Part shown: piece by piece, positions 1-10,639 of the stretch
How positions within the stretch are numbered: position 1 is the first letter of the stretch
Layout: each line of letters begins with the position of its first letter
Origin: Prorocentrum cordatum
Lineage: Eukaryota; Sar; Dinophyceae; Prorocentrales; Prorocentraceae
DNA: 64,000 nucleotides
Reading direction: 5' to 3'
Assembly: GCA_963575745.1 (NCBI GenBank)
Contig: CAUYUJ010008557.1
Location: forward strand, 886,056-950,055
Notes under the pieces: model-generated
Database searches by the model: none
Seen by the model: only the letters and a program-made list of their open reading frames with translations
Told to the model about the DNA's origin: nothing
Program-made: the position numbers and the translations under genes

Positions 1-1
1 T

Positions 2-538
2 ATCAACCGCGAGCAGTTGCCTGCCGACTCGCGCGTCTTGAAGTTGGCCAACCCGGCCAAGCACAAGTCGTCTGGGCGTCAGCTGGGTGTGCAACGCATG
101 CGCGGGGTTTGGGATGACATTGCGGACATCGGCGATGTCCTCCTCGCCGACACCACGGCGTCCATGCGAGAGGACTCTGCTCCGCCAGGCCTTTTGCTCA
201 CCGCCCCCGCGGCGCAGTCTTCCGCTGGTTCGCCTGTCGCCGAAATGACGGCGCTAGCAACCGACTCCTCCATGCAGACGGGGGACGTGCCGAGCTCGAC
301 CGACGGCCTCACCCCGTGCCTTGCTCAGCTCCTGAACACGCTGCCCACGAGTTGCCACGTCATGGTAAATCCCGTCGTATACTGCCCTCAGTGCAGGCGC
401 GCTGGCCGCAAACACAAACGGACTTCGCCACGGACGACACCACCAGTTACACTTGCGTTGACTCCGCCCCGCACGCCGACTCCTTCATGGACTAACCCTG
501 GTTGGTTATTTAGACCCCCCCCCCAGTGTTATCGTTAG
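2..538 (+). CDS. Partial hypothetical open frame at left edge
   Basis: The frame is open from base 2 to a TAG ending at 538, so any 5' part lies outside the window. It encodes a Ser/Thr/Ala-rich segment with one Cys pair (CPQC near residue 124 of the 173-codon ORF) and a basic stretch after it. I recognise no domain. The opening residues (INREQLPADSRVLKL) look more protein-like than the proline-rich end. It could be the 3' end of a gene, one exon, or chance in GC-rich DNA. Confidence 0.25.
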   Translation: MNREQLPADSRVLKLANPAKHKSSGRQLGVQRMRGVWDDIADIGDVLLADTTASMREDSAPPGLLLTAPAAQSSAGSPVAEMTALATDSSMQTGDVPSSTDGLTPCLAQLLNTLPTSCHVMVNPVVYCPQCRRAGRKHKRTSPRTTPPVTLALTPPRTPTPSWTNPGWLFRPPPQCYR

Positions 539-540
539 CG

Positions 541-1144
541 CCGCTTTAGAGAAAATCCGAGCCCCCAGCTTAGCAGGGCGATAGCTTTAGCACCGCAGCG
601 AAAAAAACGGGGAGGGACTTGTGGGACGAAAAAGAAATGCGCTGACACGGGTTGGGTTGGGAGGAAAGCATATATAATAATTTCGATCGAGTGCGAGCGC
701 GTCTGGTTTTAACTTAGGGTGCCTGGGTGGGGCGTGAATATGAGCGCGAGCGCGCCTGAGTGCGAATGTGTCTGAGGGGGACATACCTGGGCTGAGTGAG
801 TATGAGCGTGGTTGACTCTGACCAGGACTCAATCGATTTGTTCACCGAGAGCTGAAAGCTGAGAGCTGACCTCGCGCGAAAGCTGGGCCCACCTCTATGC
901 TCCTAACTCGCACTGAGGCGACGAGATCGCTCGTGGCTGAGCTGGGTCCGCTGAGCCTGCTGCGCTGAGAGTTGACCTGAGGAGCCAGAGGTTGACTTTG
1001 CCCTCCAGCTCCCCCTGAGGCGTGGCTCTGCACGGCGATGCAGACCTGCGCTGAAAAAAACCTTGTGCCGAGAACTGGCCGTCGGAAAAATCCGGGAGGT
1101 GCCCGAGCGCTGGAACTGAGCACTGTCCTCCGCCGAGAAAGATC
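541..1144. other. No gene recognised
   Basis: There is a short AT-rich patch (about 650-690) and repeated GAGCTGA/GCTGAGAG words between 840 and 1000. I see no convincing coding frame, RNA gene or promoter. Confidence 0.4.
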
Positions 1145-1933
1145 TCAGAGCTCTGTAAATAGAACTCCGGGGCATGATAGAACAAGGCCTGGTCTTGCCC
1201 CGCGCTGCCCCCCCCCCGCCCCCCTCGCGCTCCGACTCACCCCTGCCCCCCCTGAGTCCCTGCGCAGACAGCCCTGCGGGGCCTGAGTGGCCCTGGCGGC
1301 CCTAAGGTCAGGCCCACTGCACGCCCTGTGGGCGAATGAGTCGATCTGCTGCTCGACTGGGGATTGCGCGGCCGCGGCTGAGACCTGCGCGGTCTGATCG
1401 CACCCGCCGCTGAGGCCGCGGAACTCCCGGCGCCGCTGCGTCGCCGGCTGCTGCCCGAGGGCGTGGATCGCCGGCGAGTCCGCGCCTGAATCCTGGATTG
1501 CGAAGTTGATGATGGCAGAGAGTTGGGCTGGCGCAGCTGACGTCGTCGCGCGCTGAAAGAAGTCCCTGGCGCACGTCGCGCGCAGCCGCGGGATCTGCCC
1601 GGGCGCGCATGGGGGGTCCTGGGCCTGACCCCACTCCGCGATTGCCTGCTTCATCTGCCGACTGCATTCGCAGGGGCTGAATTCGGCGAACATGGGCCGC
1701 AATTCGACGGAGCTGAGCCGCTGGCTGATCCCTGACACCATCTCCGAATCGCACTGCCGGGCGTTTTGCGCGGCCTGCGCCCTCTGACAGACGCTGTGGA
1801 GGATGTGGGCGCTGATCCCCGGGAGGCCGACCTGAAGGCAACCGACGCAGAGCTGCGCGCGGTCCCAGCCCCGAGCCGAGCACATGCTGAAGGCTACCGC
1901 CGCGGCCGCGACGGCGAGCGAGGGGGCGAGCAT
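1145..1933 (-). CDS. Hypothetical secreted Cys-containing protein
   Basis: An ATG (1931-1933 on the complement) opens a 262-codon frame. Residues 1-21 are hydrophobic and Ala-rich (MLAPSLAVAAAAVAF then SMCSARG), which suits a signal peptide. Cysteines follow in the order LCVGC, VC, QC, PCEC, PPC, ATC, spaced along helix-like sequence as in small disulphide-bonded or saposin-like domains; that likeness is only suggestive. The last 60 residues are low-complexity Arg/Gly/Ala and may be read-through past a real exon end. No neighbour supports a function. Confidence 0.35.
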   Translation of the reverse strand: MLAPSLAVAAAAVAFSMCSARGWDRAQLCVGCLQVGLPGISAHILHSVCQRAQAAQNARQCDSEMVSGISQRLSSVELRPMFAEFSPCECSRQMKQAIAEWGQAQDPPCAPGQIPRLRATCARDFFQRATTSAAPAQLSAIINFAIQDSGADSPAIHALGQQPATQRRREFRGLSGGCDQTAQVSAAAAQSPVEQQIDSFAHRACSGPDLRAARATQAPQGCLRRDSGGAGVSRSARGAGGGQRGARPGLVLSCPGVLFTEL

Positions 1934-2009
1934 CGCTGCAGGTCTGCGAAGTCTGAAGTTCGCAGGTCTGCGAAGCCTGAAACAGGAAGCTTGAGCCCGC
2001 GCTGCTACT

Positions 2010-2480
2010 GCATTGTTGCGTCGCCTCCGAAGGGGGCCTCGTTGGGGGGGGGGGGGGGGGCGCCTTTCCGAAGGGTGCCGTTCTGTGGGGGGGATCTCTG
2101 AGGGGCGCTCCCTTCTGTGCTGCTGCTGCTGCGCTGCGCTGCTGCGCTGCGTTGCCGCGCGCCGAGATTGCGCCGCGGTGCTGCGGCTGCGCCGCGGCTC
2201 TGCGCTCCCTTTTCAAAACCATGCCTTCGTCTGCGCCGCTCTAGCGCGAAGTTCCTGGGGGCGGCCTCTGGATGGGGGGGCCCGCGGGGGGGGTGCGCCC
2301 CGCGCGGCCGAGGGCCTGGCGGGGGGGCGCAGGGGCATCCCGCGAAGGCCCGACGAGAGACTTCGATGGCGCGCTGCGGCGCTGCCGCGGCGACGCGGCC
2401 CTGCGCCCTCACTTCAAAGCCACGCCTTCGCCTGCTGCGCTCTAGCGCGAAGTTCCTGAGAGGACCTCTGGAGATGGACC
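2010..2480. repeat. GC-rich direct duplication, about 200-bp unit
   Basis: Two imperfect direct copies are visible. One has a CTCTAGCGCGAAGTTCCTG core near 2240, the other carries the same core near 2440; both are preceded by a ...CACGCCTTCG-like stretch and followed by CCTCTGGA. The surroundings are GCTGCG-rich. All open frames here on both strands are explained by this composition. Confidence 0.6.
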
Positions 2481-2639
2481 CCTGCGGGGGAGACGCGCCC
2501 GGCAGGGCCGAGAGCCCGAAGGGGGGGGGGGGGGCGCGCGAGGGCAACCTGAGAAGGCCCAGTGCATATTCCGAGTGGTCTCCAAGATGGTTCACTTGTG
2601 GTTTCAATGATTCTGCGTGGTTCCTGTGGGACTAGAATG

Positions 2640-2880
2640 GAACGAAATAGATTGGCACGGAGTAGATGTGGAACAGAGTAGGAATACCTGGAGTGGAATA
2701 ATAAGAATGAATAGATGTGTATACATTTATGTATATATATACATAAAAACATTAGAGTAGTGGCAGGAGAAGAAGAAATGTTACACAGAGGGAATACATC
2801 ACATCGAACAGAGAAGAATAGCATGAGGCAGAACACATATAGACATATTTATTTATATACACATATATACATATATATAC
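2640..2880. repeat. AT-richer simple-sequence tract
   Basis: Loose GGAATAGA/GGAACAGAG-type repeats pass into TATATACATA repeats. A similar GGAATAGAATA texture recurs around 3560-3860 and 4150-4260. No gene seen. Confidence 0.5.
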
Positions 2881-2912
2881 AGAGAGAGAGAGAGAAAAAG
2901 AGAAATAAGAAT

Positions 2913-2969
<57 letters not shown>

Positions 2970-2982
2970 AGGGAGGGGGGGC

Positions 2983-3016
<34 letters not shown>

Positions 3017-3097
3017 AAAGAGAAAGAGAAAGAGAAAGAGAAAGAGAAATAGAAAGATAAAGAGAAAGAGAAAGAGATAGAGAGAGAGAGAGGGAGA

Positions 3098-3144
<47 letters not shown>

Positions 3145-3250
3145 ACAACAGAGAGAGAGAGAGAGAGAAAATAACATCACATGAGAGAGAAAAAGAGAGA
3201 GAGAAAGATAAATAATGAGAACGAGAGAGAGAGATAGAGAGAGAGAGGGG
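2880..3250. repeat. (GA)n microsatellite
   Basis: About 370 bases of GAGAGA with AAAGAG interruptions. The long Arg/Glu and Leu/Ser frames on either strand are artefacts of it. Confidence 0.95.
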
Positions 3251-3334
3251 CGAGGATGGATACGGGGCAAAGATGAACGCCGGTCTGGAGTTCTGTTTAA
3301 AGAATCTCCCGCCCCTGCCCTGCGCGATTCCCAT

Positions 3335-4150
3335 TGCGCGCCGCAGTGAGAAATGACATTTTTTTCTCTTCCACTGCCCCGGGGGGCGGCCCTTCCCGGG
3401 GCATCGCCCGCGCCCCGCGCCGCGGCGTTATCTCGGTGCCCGCCGTCGCAGAAGAAATCGGGGCGCCCCGCCCCCTCCGAGAGAAATCAGGCCCGCGATG
3501 GGATGGGACAGAACAGGATATAGAGTCGGGGCCGCGATATGACGCGCGTGGGACTAGAGTAACTACCATGATATAGAACGGCGCACTTAGTCGAAATATG
3601 ACCGAGCAGGTGTGAAATGGAAGAGAGCAAGACGGATTAGAATAGCATGGCGACCAGGAGCGACATATTCTATTAGAAGGGAGCAGGGTATACGAACACA
3701 GAATTGAATAGAATAACTTAAAACAGAAGAGAGGGAATTTCAGAGGGGCAAGCTGGATCAGAATAGCATGGCGACCCAGAAAAAGCCAATATTATAGAGT
3801 AGAGCAGGATATAACAAAACTGAGCAGGATATATTATAATATAAAAGACCAGAACAATGAAAATGCGAGAGGGACGTTTAAGGCAACAGGTCGGAGTCTG
3901 AAATGTCTAGAAGCACATCCCTCCTCGTCCCATGCGATGCAATCCGCAATGAGAAATTGAATTTCCCGGCTGTCCCAGGGGGCGGGCGGCCCATCCCAGG
4001 GCGTCGCCCCCGCCCCGCGCCGCGGCGTTATCTTGGCGCCCGCCGCCGCCGACAAGAAATATTCGGGGCCCGCGCGCGGGCGCGGCAATCGCGGGAATTG
4101 GAGCGGCGGCGGCGGCGGTGGCGGCGCGGAAGGGGGGGGGGGGGCGGGGC
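3335..4150. repeat. Direct duplication of a GC-rich block
   Basis: The block at about 3335-3560 (GAGAAATGACATTTTTTTC, then CCGCGCCGCGGCGTTATCT, then a GCCCGCCG run and AAGAAAT) is repeated at about 3935-4150 with the same order of landmarks (GAGAAATTGAATTTC, CGCGCCGCGGCGTTATCTTG, AAGAAATATT). The copies lie about 600 bp apart and are separated by GGAATAGAAT-like DNA. No coding sense. Confidence 0.6.
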
Positions 4151-4159
4151 TAGGATATA

Positions 4160-4840
4160 ATGGAGTGGAGTAGGATAGAATCAGATCACTCTCGGCAAAA
4201 AAAACTACCACAGGACGGAACAGTTATAGTTTAAACATAATACGATAAAATCATAGTATAATGATTTTACCAATGCTATTATAACAGGCTTTCTGTGCCA
4301 ATCCGCTCTCTTTTGTGATAGTCTAGTCGATTACATATTGTTTTGCATATCCTCTTTAGCTGACGAGGCCGAGCTGACCGCGCATCGGGCTGACCGAGCC
4401 CCCTGGATGAGGCGGGCCCGACAGGCCAGAGGCGGTCCGACAGCTCACTCGGCTCCTGAAGCTGAGCACTCATGTTGGAGTCCCGAATGGGGGCTCCTCG
4501 TAGCTCCCATTGCGGGAGTCTCCGATGTCTCGAGGAACCGCGGCCGGCCTCGCCTCCGCCGCGACAGACTTCTTTCTGATGACCAGGGCCTCCTCCCTGA
4601 TCGCTGCGGCCGGCCTCTTCATCAGTGCTGGGCGTTTCTGGGCTGGCGCGGCCTCCTCGCCGAGCTCGGCGGCCTCCTCCTCCTGGACTCTCTGCGCCTC
4701 AACGGCCCGCGTATCTGTCGGATTTGATGCCCTCGGGGAGGTGGGGCCTCGGCGAAGCCGCTGCGCACCTGGAATTCCCGGGGGCCTGACTGGGGGCTCT
4801 GAGGGCCTCGCGGAGCTGAAGCGTCGTCGAGAAACTGAAT
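4160..4840. other. No gene recognised; 3' side of the copia-like element
   Basis: Here one would expect reverse transcriptase and RNase H of a copia-like element on the minus strand. I find neither the YVDD-type motif nor other RT landmarks in any frame. A proline/serine-rich minus-strand frame (about 4622-4936) may be the stub of the polyprotein linker. Left of about 4330 the DNA is AT-rich and uncoded. Confidence 0.4.
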
Positions 4841-4844
4841 GCTC

Positions 4845-5760
4845 TCAGCTGGCCTTGACCCCTCTGGGGCCGGAACGGCTGCAGAGGCGGAGGAAGCAGA
4901 GCTGTCTGGCGGGGCGACTGGCGCGCTGAGCCCCATCTGCCCGAGATTGGGCCAGCGGCGCCCTCGAGAGGGACTGGTAGAACCTCAGGTGCTGCATGGA
5001 GGTCTGCGCGGCCTTCACGATGGCGATCCTCTCCGAGGACGGCTTGTCGGACACGGCGCGCTCGCGTAGGGGCAGCCTGCCGGCGCTGTCCAGCAAGACA
5101 TACGGGGGGCGAAGGCCTCGCCCGAGCACCCGCTGCGACGGCGAGTAGCCCGCGGAGATGACCTGGCTGTTCATGGCCCAGCGCACGGAGGCGATCACCC
5201 ACTGGATCTTGTGAGCGGCCGCGGGCTGGTCGAACTTGATGCTGAACTTGTTGATCAGCTTCCTCGCGTGCACCTTCCACATGCCTCCGTGTCGCTCCAC
5301 GGTAGCGTCGCGCTGCGGCGTCGCCGCAGATGTTGTCATCAGGCGGCAACCCATGCCCCCAAGCTCCTTCGAGAACTCTCGCTCGAACTCGCCTCGCCCA
5401 TCAAATGTGACTCATTGAGGCGCGCCGAAAGGCGTGATCCAAATCTGCAACAGTCGAGCGAAAACAACCGATGGGTGCCTCGATGCGACAGTGCCACACA
5501 TCGTAAAACGAGAGGCCAGGTTGGCCACGTTTAAGTAAACCAGCTGGTTGCCAGCGTAGTCGGCCAGGGTGAGCAGGTCCACTCCGATGGAGTCGTTGAA
5601 GTCCCTGTCCAGTCTGATCCGCCCCGGCAGGTGTGGTAGCGGTCGCTGATGTGCATGCCTCGCAGCAGAGGTTGAGAGCCATGTCGATGGACCTCTGCGA
5701 CCCACCGGTCACGCGAATGGCTCGGGCAAGTGAATCGTTGGACGGGTGCCCCGTGTTCGC
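4845..5760 (-). pseudogene. Copia-type integrase, frameshifted, one stop
   Basis: A zinc-binding HHCC motif (LHANTGHPSNDSLAR ... CCEAC) ends the previous frame near 5655. After a frame change the core reads NDSIGVDLLTLAD (first Asp), PFGAPQ* then VTFDGRGEFE (second Asp), and ATVERHGGMWK (Glu). The D-D-E triad of the family is therefore visible. The TGA at 5412-5414 falls between the first two. GYSPSQRVLGRGLRPP fits the end of the catalytic core. Confidence 0.8.
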
Positions 5761-6918
5761 GTGGAGCTGCGTGATGGCGGACCGTAGCGTCCGCTCCTCC
5801 GCGGCCGTGAGCGCTGGCTCTTGGGCGGCTGCGGTGGCTGGAACCGTCCTTCTGCTTGCCCTTCTCGTCGTCGATGTAGGGCGAGCCTCTCGTGCAGGTC
5901 GGCGGTTCGGACGTCGCAGCTGCTGAGCTAGCACCGTCGCGAGCTTGGTCGCGCAGTTCTCGCTGCGCTTCGCGCCCTTCCCGCGGGCCTCTGCGCGGGG
6001 GCGGCCCCCGCTGCAGAAGCGCCTGAGCGAGTCGTCGAACCCGAAGTGGTCGGTAATGATCCGCCACGGCTTCTTGATGTGGATCCCATTCTTCGTCTTG
6101 ATGTTGAGCGCGCAGCCGTCGAAGTCCACGACGCGCGGGAGCTGCTCTTTCAGCTGCTTGGCAATGGCGTTCTTGTTGGGGCCCCATCCGTCGCAGTACC
6201 TCGGCCACTCGAACGAGACGGCGAGCTGGGCGCCGAACTCCATGCGCAGCCGTGACATCGACTGCAGGAACAGGCCGATCATCTGCATGGACTTGGCCTG
6301 ATCCCTTTTTAGCTTGGGGAAATTGCTCGGGTCGGTCTTGACGACGAGTCGTTGTAGCAATGTCCACGGCTGGCAGGGAAACGCAGCGTGAACTCGCACG
6401 CTCTTGCCTGTGGCAAGGTTCTTCCGGACCCTGCCCTCCAGCTTCTGGGCCACGAACTGCTTGGAGAGGTCGAAGCCTGGAAGACCACACCTGGCAGCAG
6501 CTCCTCCTTTCTTCTTCCAGACGGCGCTGAGCTTGCTGTCCGGGTTGCAGCGCCACTCGTAGAGCACGGTGCTGTTCGTTGTAGAGGTCGGGTTGGATAT
6601 GGCTGTAGACTTGGCCAGGTTAGCGATCCAGGCCTGGCCGATCTTGTGCGGCTGGATGCCGCTCTTGCTGGTGACGAAGGCTGAGCGCTTGCCGGCGATC
6701 AGCTGCGGCTTCGTCCCCTTCTTGAGCGTCCTCACGCGTAGCTGCTCCTCCTCCACGACGTTGGCCTCGGGTCCGAGGCAGCCGTTGGCGATGGCGTCTT
6801 GGCCGTGACACAGGGTTACGGGCGTGCCGAAGACGCAGTCCGAGCAGAAACCTTGGTGGCTGCAGGCCTCGAAGGTCGTCTCGCCACAGGTGATGCAGTC
6901 CTGCAGGGGCTCGGTCAC
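5760..6918 (-). pseudogene. Internal module between protease and integrase
   Basis: This is a continuous minus-strand frame of about 385 codons. It starts with a Cys-rich patch (CITCGETTFEACSH, CSDC) and continues with HAAFPCQPWTLLQRL at about residues 177-191, SFEWPRYCDGW at 235-245, VDFDGCALNIKT at 264-275 and KPWRIITD at 283-290. I recall similar FPC-x-PW / FEWPR-x-C-x-GW / DGC modules in dinoflagellate copia polyproteins but have not checked. PCQPW superficially resembles the PCQ of C5 methyltransferases; I do not claim that activity. Confidence 0.55.
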
Positions 6919-7218
6919 GCGCGTCGTGGGTTAGGTCGTCTGCGGCAGCGTCGCTAGCGCGAGGTTCGGAGCTGGAACTGCAGTAGAGCAGCAGACCAGG
7001 GCTGAGGCTACGGCCGAAAGCAGCCGCGACCCTTTCGGTCGGCGAGTCTGGAGGCGCCTCGGAACGTTCAGCTCCTTCTTCGTGACGGGGTTGTTGATGG
7101 TGTCGATCGGCGCGCTGGTCCTGGTAGCGCTGTTGACCGTAGGCTGGTCGCCCGTCCTCGTCTTCCGATCCCTTAGGTCGAGCGCTTTCTCGACCTCCAC
7201 GTATAGGGACTTGTCCAG

Positions 7219-7720
7219 CTATCGCTTTCTTCTGGACGAGCTGGCCGTGCTGTGCGGTTGCTCCATGCCGGCGTCCTTGATGGCCGGCCAGTCCTCTGGC
7301 TGCAACTTGATTGCGGGGTGGCCCGCGGTGCTCGCGGTGAGCTTCTGGGTGGCGCTCCCGATGCGGATCTGGCCTTTCCAGAGAGGGATGTCGATCTTGG
7401 CAGGCTTGATGAAGTCGCGGCCGACGAGCAGGCCGAGCGCGGGACTGTCCGCGACGCTGGGCACGATGCGGCCAGCCTGGCCGCACAGCACAAGCGGCGC
7501 GGTGACGCGCAGCTTGCTTGGGAGAGTACCTCCGTTGCCGAACCTGTAGACCTTCCTCCGGCTCCTCGAGGATCTGGTTGGCTAGCCCCATCCTCGCGAG
7601 GATGTCCTTGTAGTTGTCGCGCCACTTTTTGCCCGAGACGCAGGAAAGGCAGGCGGTGTCGACCACGCCGACGCCTTCGTCCGCGGGCTTGTCGCTGCCG
7701 ATCGCAACGCTCACGTTCGG
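7219..7720 (-). pseudogene. Retroelement aspartic protease, frameshifted
   Basis: The catalytic Asp lies in GVVDTACLSCVSG (Asp codon about 7658-7660) in the Gag frame. The frame then breaks near 7550. The next frame gives KVYRFGNGGTLPSK, LVLCGQAGRIVP and the second protease landmark ALGLLVGRDFI. Processing of the Gag-Pol polyprotein is the family role. The frame ends at a TAG at 7219-7221, after which it continues open to 6931 (TAA). Confidence 0.75.
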
Positions 7721-7799
7721 CAGGTGGTGAATGAGCCGCTCCGAGACGCAAGCCTCTGGGGGCGGCGTGACTGGTCCGGGCGGGTGCAGGGCGATCTCC

Positions 7800-9013
7800 T
7801 CGTCCGCGAACTGGGCCTGCTCGGTGATGTGAGCCTGGCGCTGAGGACGGCCCCCACGACCTCCTCGCCCACCGCCCTTTGACTTGTCGTCCTTGGGCGC
7901 GAACTTGCGAGCGCCTGGCGCGGGGCACTCCTTGTCCCCTGTGCAGTGTCCGGTCTCGCCGCAGTCCCAGCAAGAAGAGTTCCTCTTGCGCTGGTCGACC
8001 CGGCTCTGTCGCTTGGTCGGGCGGGGGGGCGGTGCGGACTTCGCCTTGCCGCGGCCCTTGAGGGCCTCCCGGGCCGATCTGATTATGGCCACGACCTCGG
8101 GAATAGCGGCAAGTTCCGCCGCGGCAGCTTCGACCTTGGCGGAGTCGTCGCCGTCGCAGAGCTCGGAGATGTCCACGTTGGAGGACCCGAGCTCGGCGCT
8201 GAAAGCCTCGAGCTCCTGGCGAACGATGTCCTGAACGTCGGCCTCGTCCTCGTCGTCCCCTTCTGGCTCTTCGTCGCCCTCGTCGCCCGGCTCGTCGACG
8301 ACGCTGGTGGGGCGCCCCCCGCGGCTGGAGGAAACGTTGCTGCGCCAGCCGCCTTGCGAGCGCGACTGGTTGTTCTATGACCTCGGCGGGGGGGCGCGGC
8401 GCTCCGGCGCATGGATGTCCGGGAACGTCTTGACCAGCAGCCCGCGGATACGCTGGTAGCTGCAGTGCTCGTCGGGCAAGTTGCCCACAACACGCTCGCG
8501 GCGTTCTGCCGCGAGCCCGGCCTTGCGCAGCAGGAACCGTCCCGTTGCGTCGTCCAGCGCGTTGAGGTCCACCTCGTTCTCGCGTGGCTGCTGCAGTCCT
8601 GTTTCGAAACGGATGAGCAAATCCGTCATGCGTTCACCTCTGCGTCGGCGATGTTGAGACGACTCGAAAAACTTCTCGAGGGTCTCGCCCTTCTGCACGG
8701 GCTTCTGCTGACCCATGCTCGCCTCCAGGTGCCGTTGTACGTTCTCAATGTCGACCTGGTTCCTGTTGCGCTTCTTGTCATCAGGGTACTCGATGTCCGC
8801 CGCGGCTGCAGGGCGCAGCTGCGCCTCCGCCATGTTGAGTGCTGCACCCCAGGCAGCCCCGCTGAGCTTCAGCACGAGTTTCGACGCGATGCTGTGCGCC
8901 ACAGCGAGGTTCTCATTCAGCTTCCAGAGCTTGATTTCCTATTTGTAATCTCTCCACTTTGATGGGTCGCCATTCCAGGTGGGAATGGCGCTGTAGGCGT
9001 AGTTGTCTGTCAT
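7800..9013 (-). pseudogene. gag: Gag with CCHC zinc knuckle, two in-frame TAG stops
   Basis: The likely ATG is at 9011-9013 (MTDNYAYSAIPTWNGDPSKW). One frame then runs through helical Gag-like sequence (LWKLNENLAVAHSIASKL, later ERMTDLLIRFETGLQQ) and an acidic linker to a knuckle at about 7925-7972, CWDCGETGH..GDKEC (C-x2-C-x4-H-x6-C). TAG codons at 8939-8941 and 8375-8377 interrupt the same frame; both sit where Gln would be natural (DYK*EIKLW, RS*NNQS). A basic GGRGGRGGR stretch follows the knuckle. The protein would coat the element RNA if the frame were intact. Confidence 0.8.
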
Positions 9014-9029
9014 CTTGTCGATGGTGAAG

Positions 9030-9530
9030 TAGTGGGCCGCGACGCTGACACTGTCGTAGGAGAAGTAGCTAGCGTCGCTGACAATGGCGTGGGAGAAGTA
9101 GCTAGCATCGCTGACATTGGCGTAGGAAGAGAAGTCGTTGGCGTCGTCGCTGACACTGCTGTGCGAGAAGTAGCTGGCGTTGAAAGCGTAGTCGCTAGCG
9201 TCGCTGACACTGGCGTAGGAGAAGTCAGGGCAGGCGTAGTATAGCTGGCGTCGCTGACGCTGCCGTTGGAGAAGTAGCGTTGAAGGCGTAGGTGCTGGCG
9301 TCGCTGACGCTGGCGTTGGAGAAGTAGGCGTCGAAGTTGTAGTCGCTGGCGTCGCTGACGCTGGCGTTGGAGAAGTAGGCGTTGGAGGCGTAGGTGCTGG
9401 CGTCGCTGACGCTGGCATTAGAGTTGGCAGGGTAGGCGTAGACGCTGGCGTCGCTGACGCTGGCGTTGGAGAAGTAGGCGCTGGAGGCGCAGGTGCGCTG
9501 GCGTCGCTGACGCTTGCGGGGTAGAGCGCT
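9030..9530 (-). repeat. Minisatellite 5' of gag, about 50-bp unit
   Basis: About ten imperfect units centre on GCGTCGCTGACGCTGGCG followed by TTGGAGAAGTAGGCG. They lie directly upstream of the proposed gag start, with a minus-strand frame reading ASVSDAS repeatedly. The array may be in a 5' leader or LTR of the copia-like element, or may be unrelated. Confidence 0.7.
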
Positions 9531-9619
9531 ATGCTCAGGCCTATGAGGGCTCGCAGGGCGCCGCTGGGCGTCGATTCCGCGGCGGCGCACGACGGCGTCG
9601 TCTTGGCTAACAGCATGGA

Positions 9620-10140
9620 GGCGCGCAGCGCCGGCAGCTGAGACCCGCTCCAAGCTACCGCTGTGATGTGGAAAGATCGCGGATCTATCGTTTTGGAAGC
9701 GATTGCAGATCGGATCGTAGCTCAATTGGCCAAGGGCCCTGACAAATCAGAGGCAGCAGCGTGGGCTGGGGATTCCCCGCTGCAATGCCCCGCTGGAGAA
9801 CCGCGGGTCACGCCCGGAGGCCGCGGGGAGGACATCCACCTCCACGCCCTTATCCTCCTTGACGCCCACCACATCCTCCTCCTCCGTCCTCCGCAACAAG
9901 AACCTGCTCGTGCACCTTCTCAAGCAGCGCCACCCTGGCATCCCCCTCCCCATCGTCCTCTTCCTTCTCCGGGCCATGCCATCCTGGTCCTCCTCCTCCT
10001 CCCCCTCCTCGTCCTGCTGCCCCTCCTCCTCCTTATCCTCCTCCTCGTCTTGCTGCTCCTCCTCCCTCCTCCTCCTCCTCCTCGTCTTCCTCCTCCTCCT
10101 CCTTCTTCTCCCTGACCTCCTCCCCCGTCCCCCCCCCACC
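9620..10140. repeat. Uncoded DNA grading into (TCC)n
   Basis: After an unremarkable 300 bases comes a pyrimidine-rich (TCC)n tract at about 9940-10140. The Glu/Arg-rich and Pro/Ser-rich frames here are shadows. No gene seen. Confidence 0.7.
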
Positions 10141-10639
10141 TGCTCCTGCGCCAGATCGTGAATGAGACGCGGCAGGCTGCGTGAATAAGACGGCGCCCAT
10201 GCACCTACGTCCGCGGGCAGTGTGCGCGCGGGTGAACGCGCAGTCGATCCCCGCGGCATCCCCCCCCCCCCCCACCCCCACACGCACCCACCCCACCCCG
10301 CCCCAACCTCGAACTGGGCGGCGCAACGGGCCGCTTCTGTCAAAGCCTCGCCCCCCCCCTCGGGGGCGGTTAACCCGCCCGTCCCGCTGGCAGACCGCGG
10401 AGGCCTTGGATATGGAATCCAGGGCCTGGATAGCCTCTTGGAGACCCACTTGCGCAGAACGGGGGGGGGGGGGGGGGGCACAAGTTGCCCTCCCCAATCA
10501 TTGTGAGCTCTCTACCCCCCCTCCGTCTCCTCCCCTCCCCCCCCATACTTCCTCCTCCCTCCCGCCTCCCGCCCCCCTCCCACCCTTCCTCCGCCCCAGA
10601 TCCCCATGGGGAGGGGGGGGGGGGGGCGGCGGGTGAGCG

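Larger units (their letters stand above)
4845..9013 (-). mobile_element. Decayed Ty1/copia-like retrotransposon, gag to integrase
   Basis: In minus-strand order the region holds a Gag start, a CCHC zinc knuckle, an aspartic protease, an internal module, an integrase zinc motif and an integrase core, which is the copia order (integrase before where RT should be). Reading needs frame changes near 7550 and 5640 and passes in-frame stops at 8939, 8375, 7219, 6931 and 5412. RT and RNase H are not found, so the 3' half is deleted or replaced. I could not identify LTRs or target-site duplications. Confidence 0.8.

Noticed and set aside
2752-3334. Leu/Ser- and Arg/Glu-rich frames of 120-170 codons
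   Set aside because: Products of the (GA)n tract.
4160-4840. Reverse transcriptase expected after the copia integrase
   Set aside because: Searched by eye in all minus-strand frames for YVDD and neighbouring RT motifs and found none; reported as missing.
5760-6918. C5-methyltransferase reading of FPCQPW
   Set aside because: The other methyltransferase motifs (SAM-binding FxGxG, ENV) are not visible; the module sits in a retroelement polyprotein.
6620-8176. 518-codon frame taken as one protein
   Set aside because: Only its first part (zinc knuckle and protease Asp) is genuine; after about 7550 the true protein continues in another frame and the rest is shadow.
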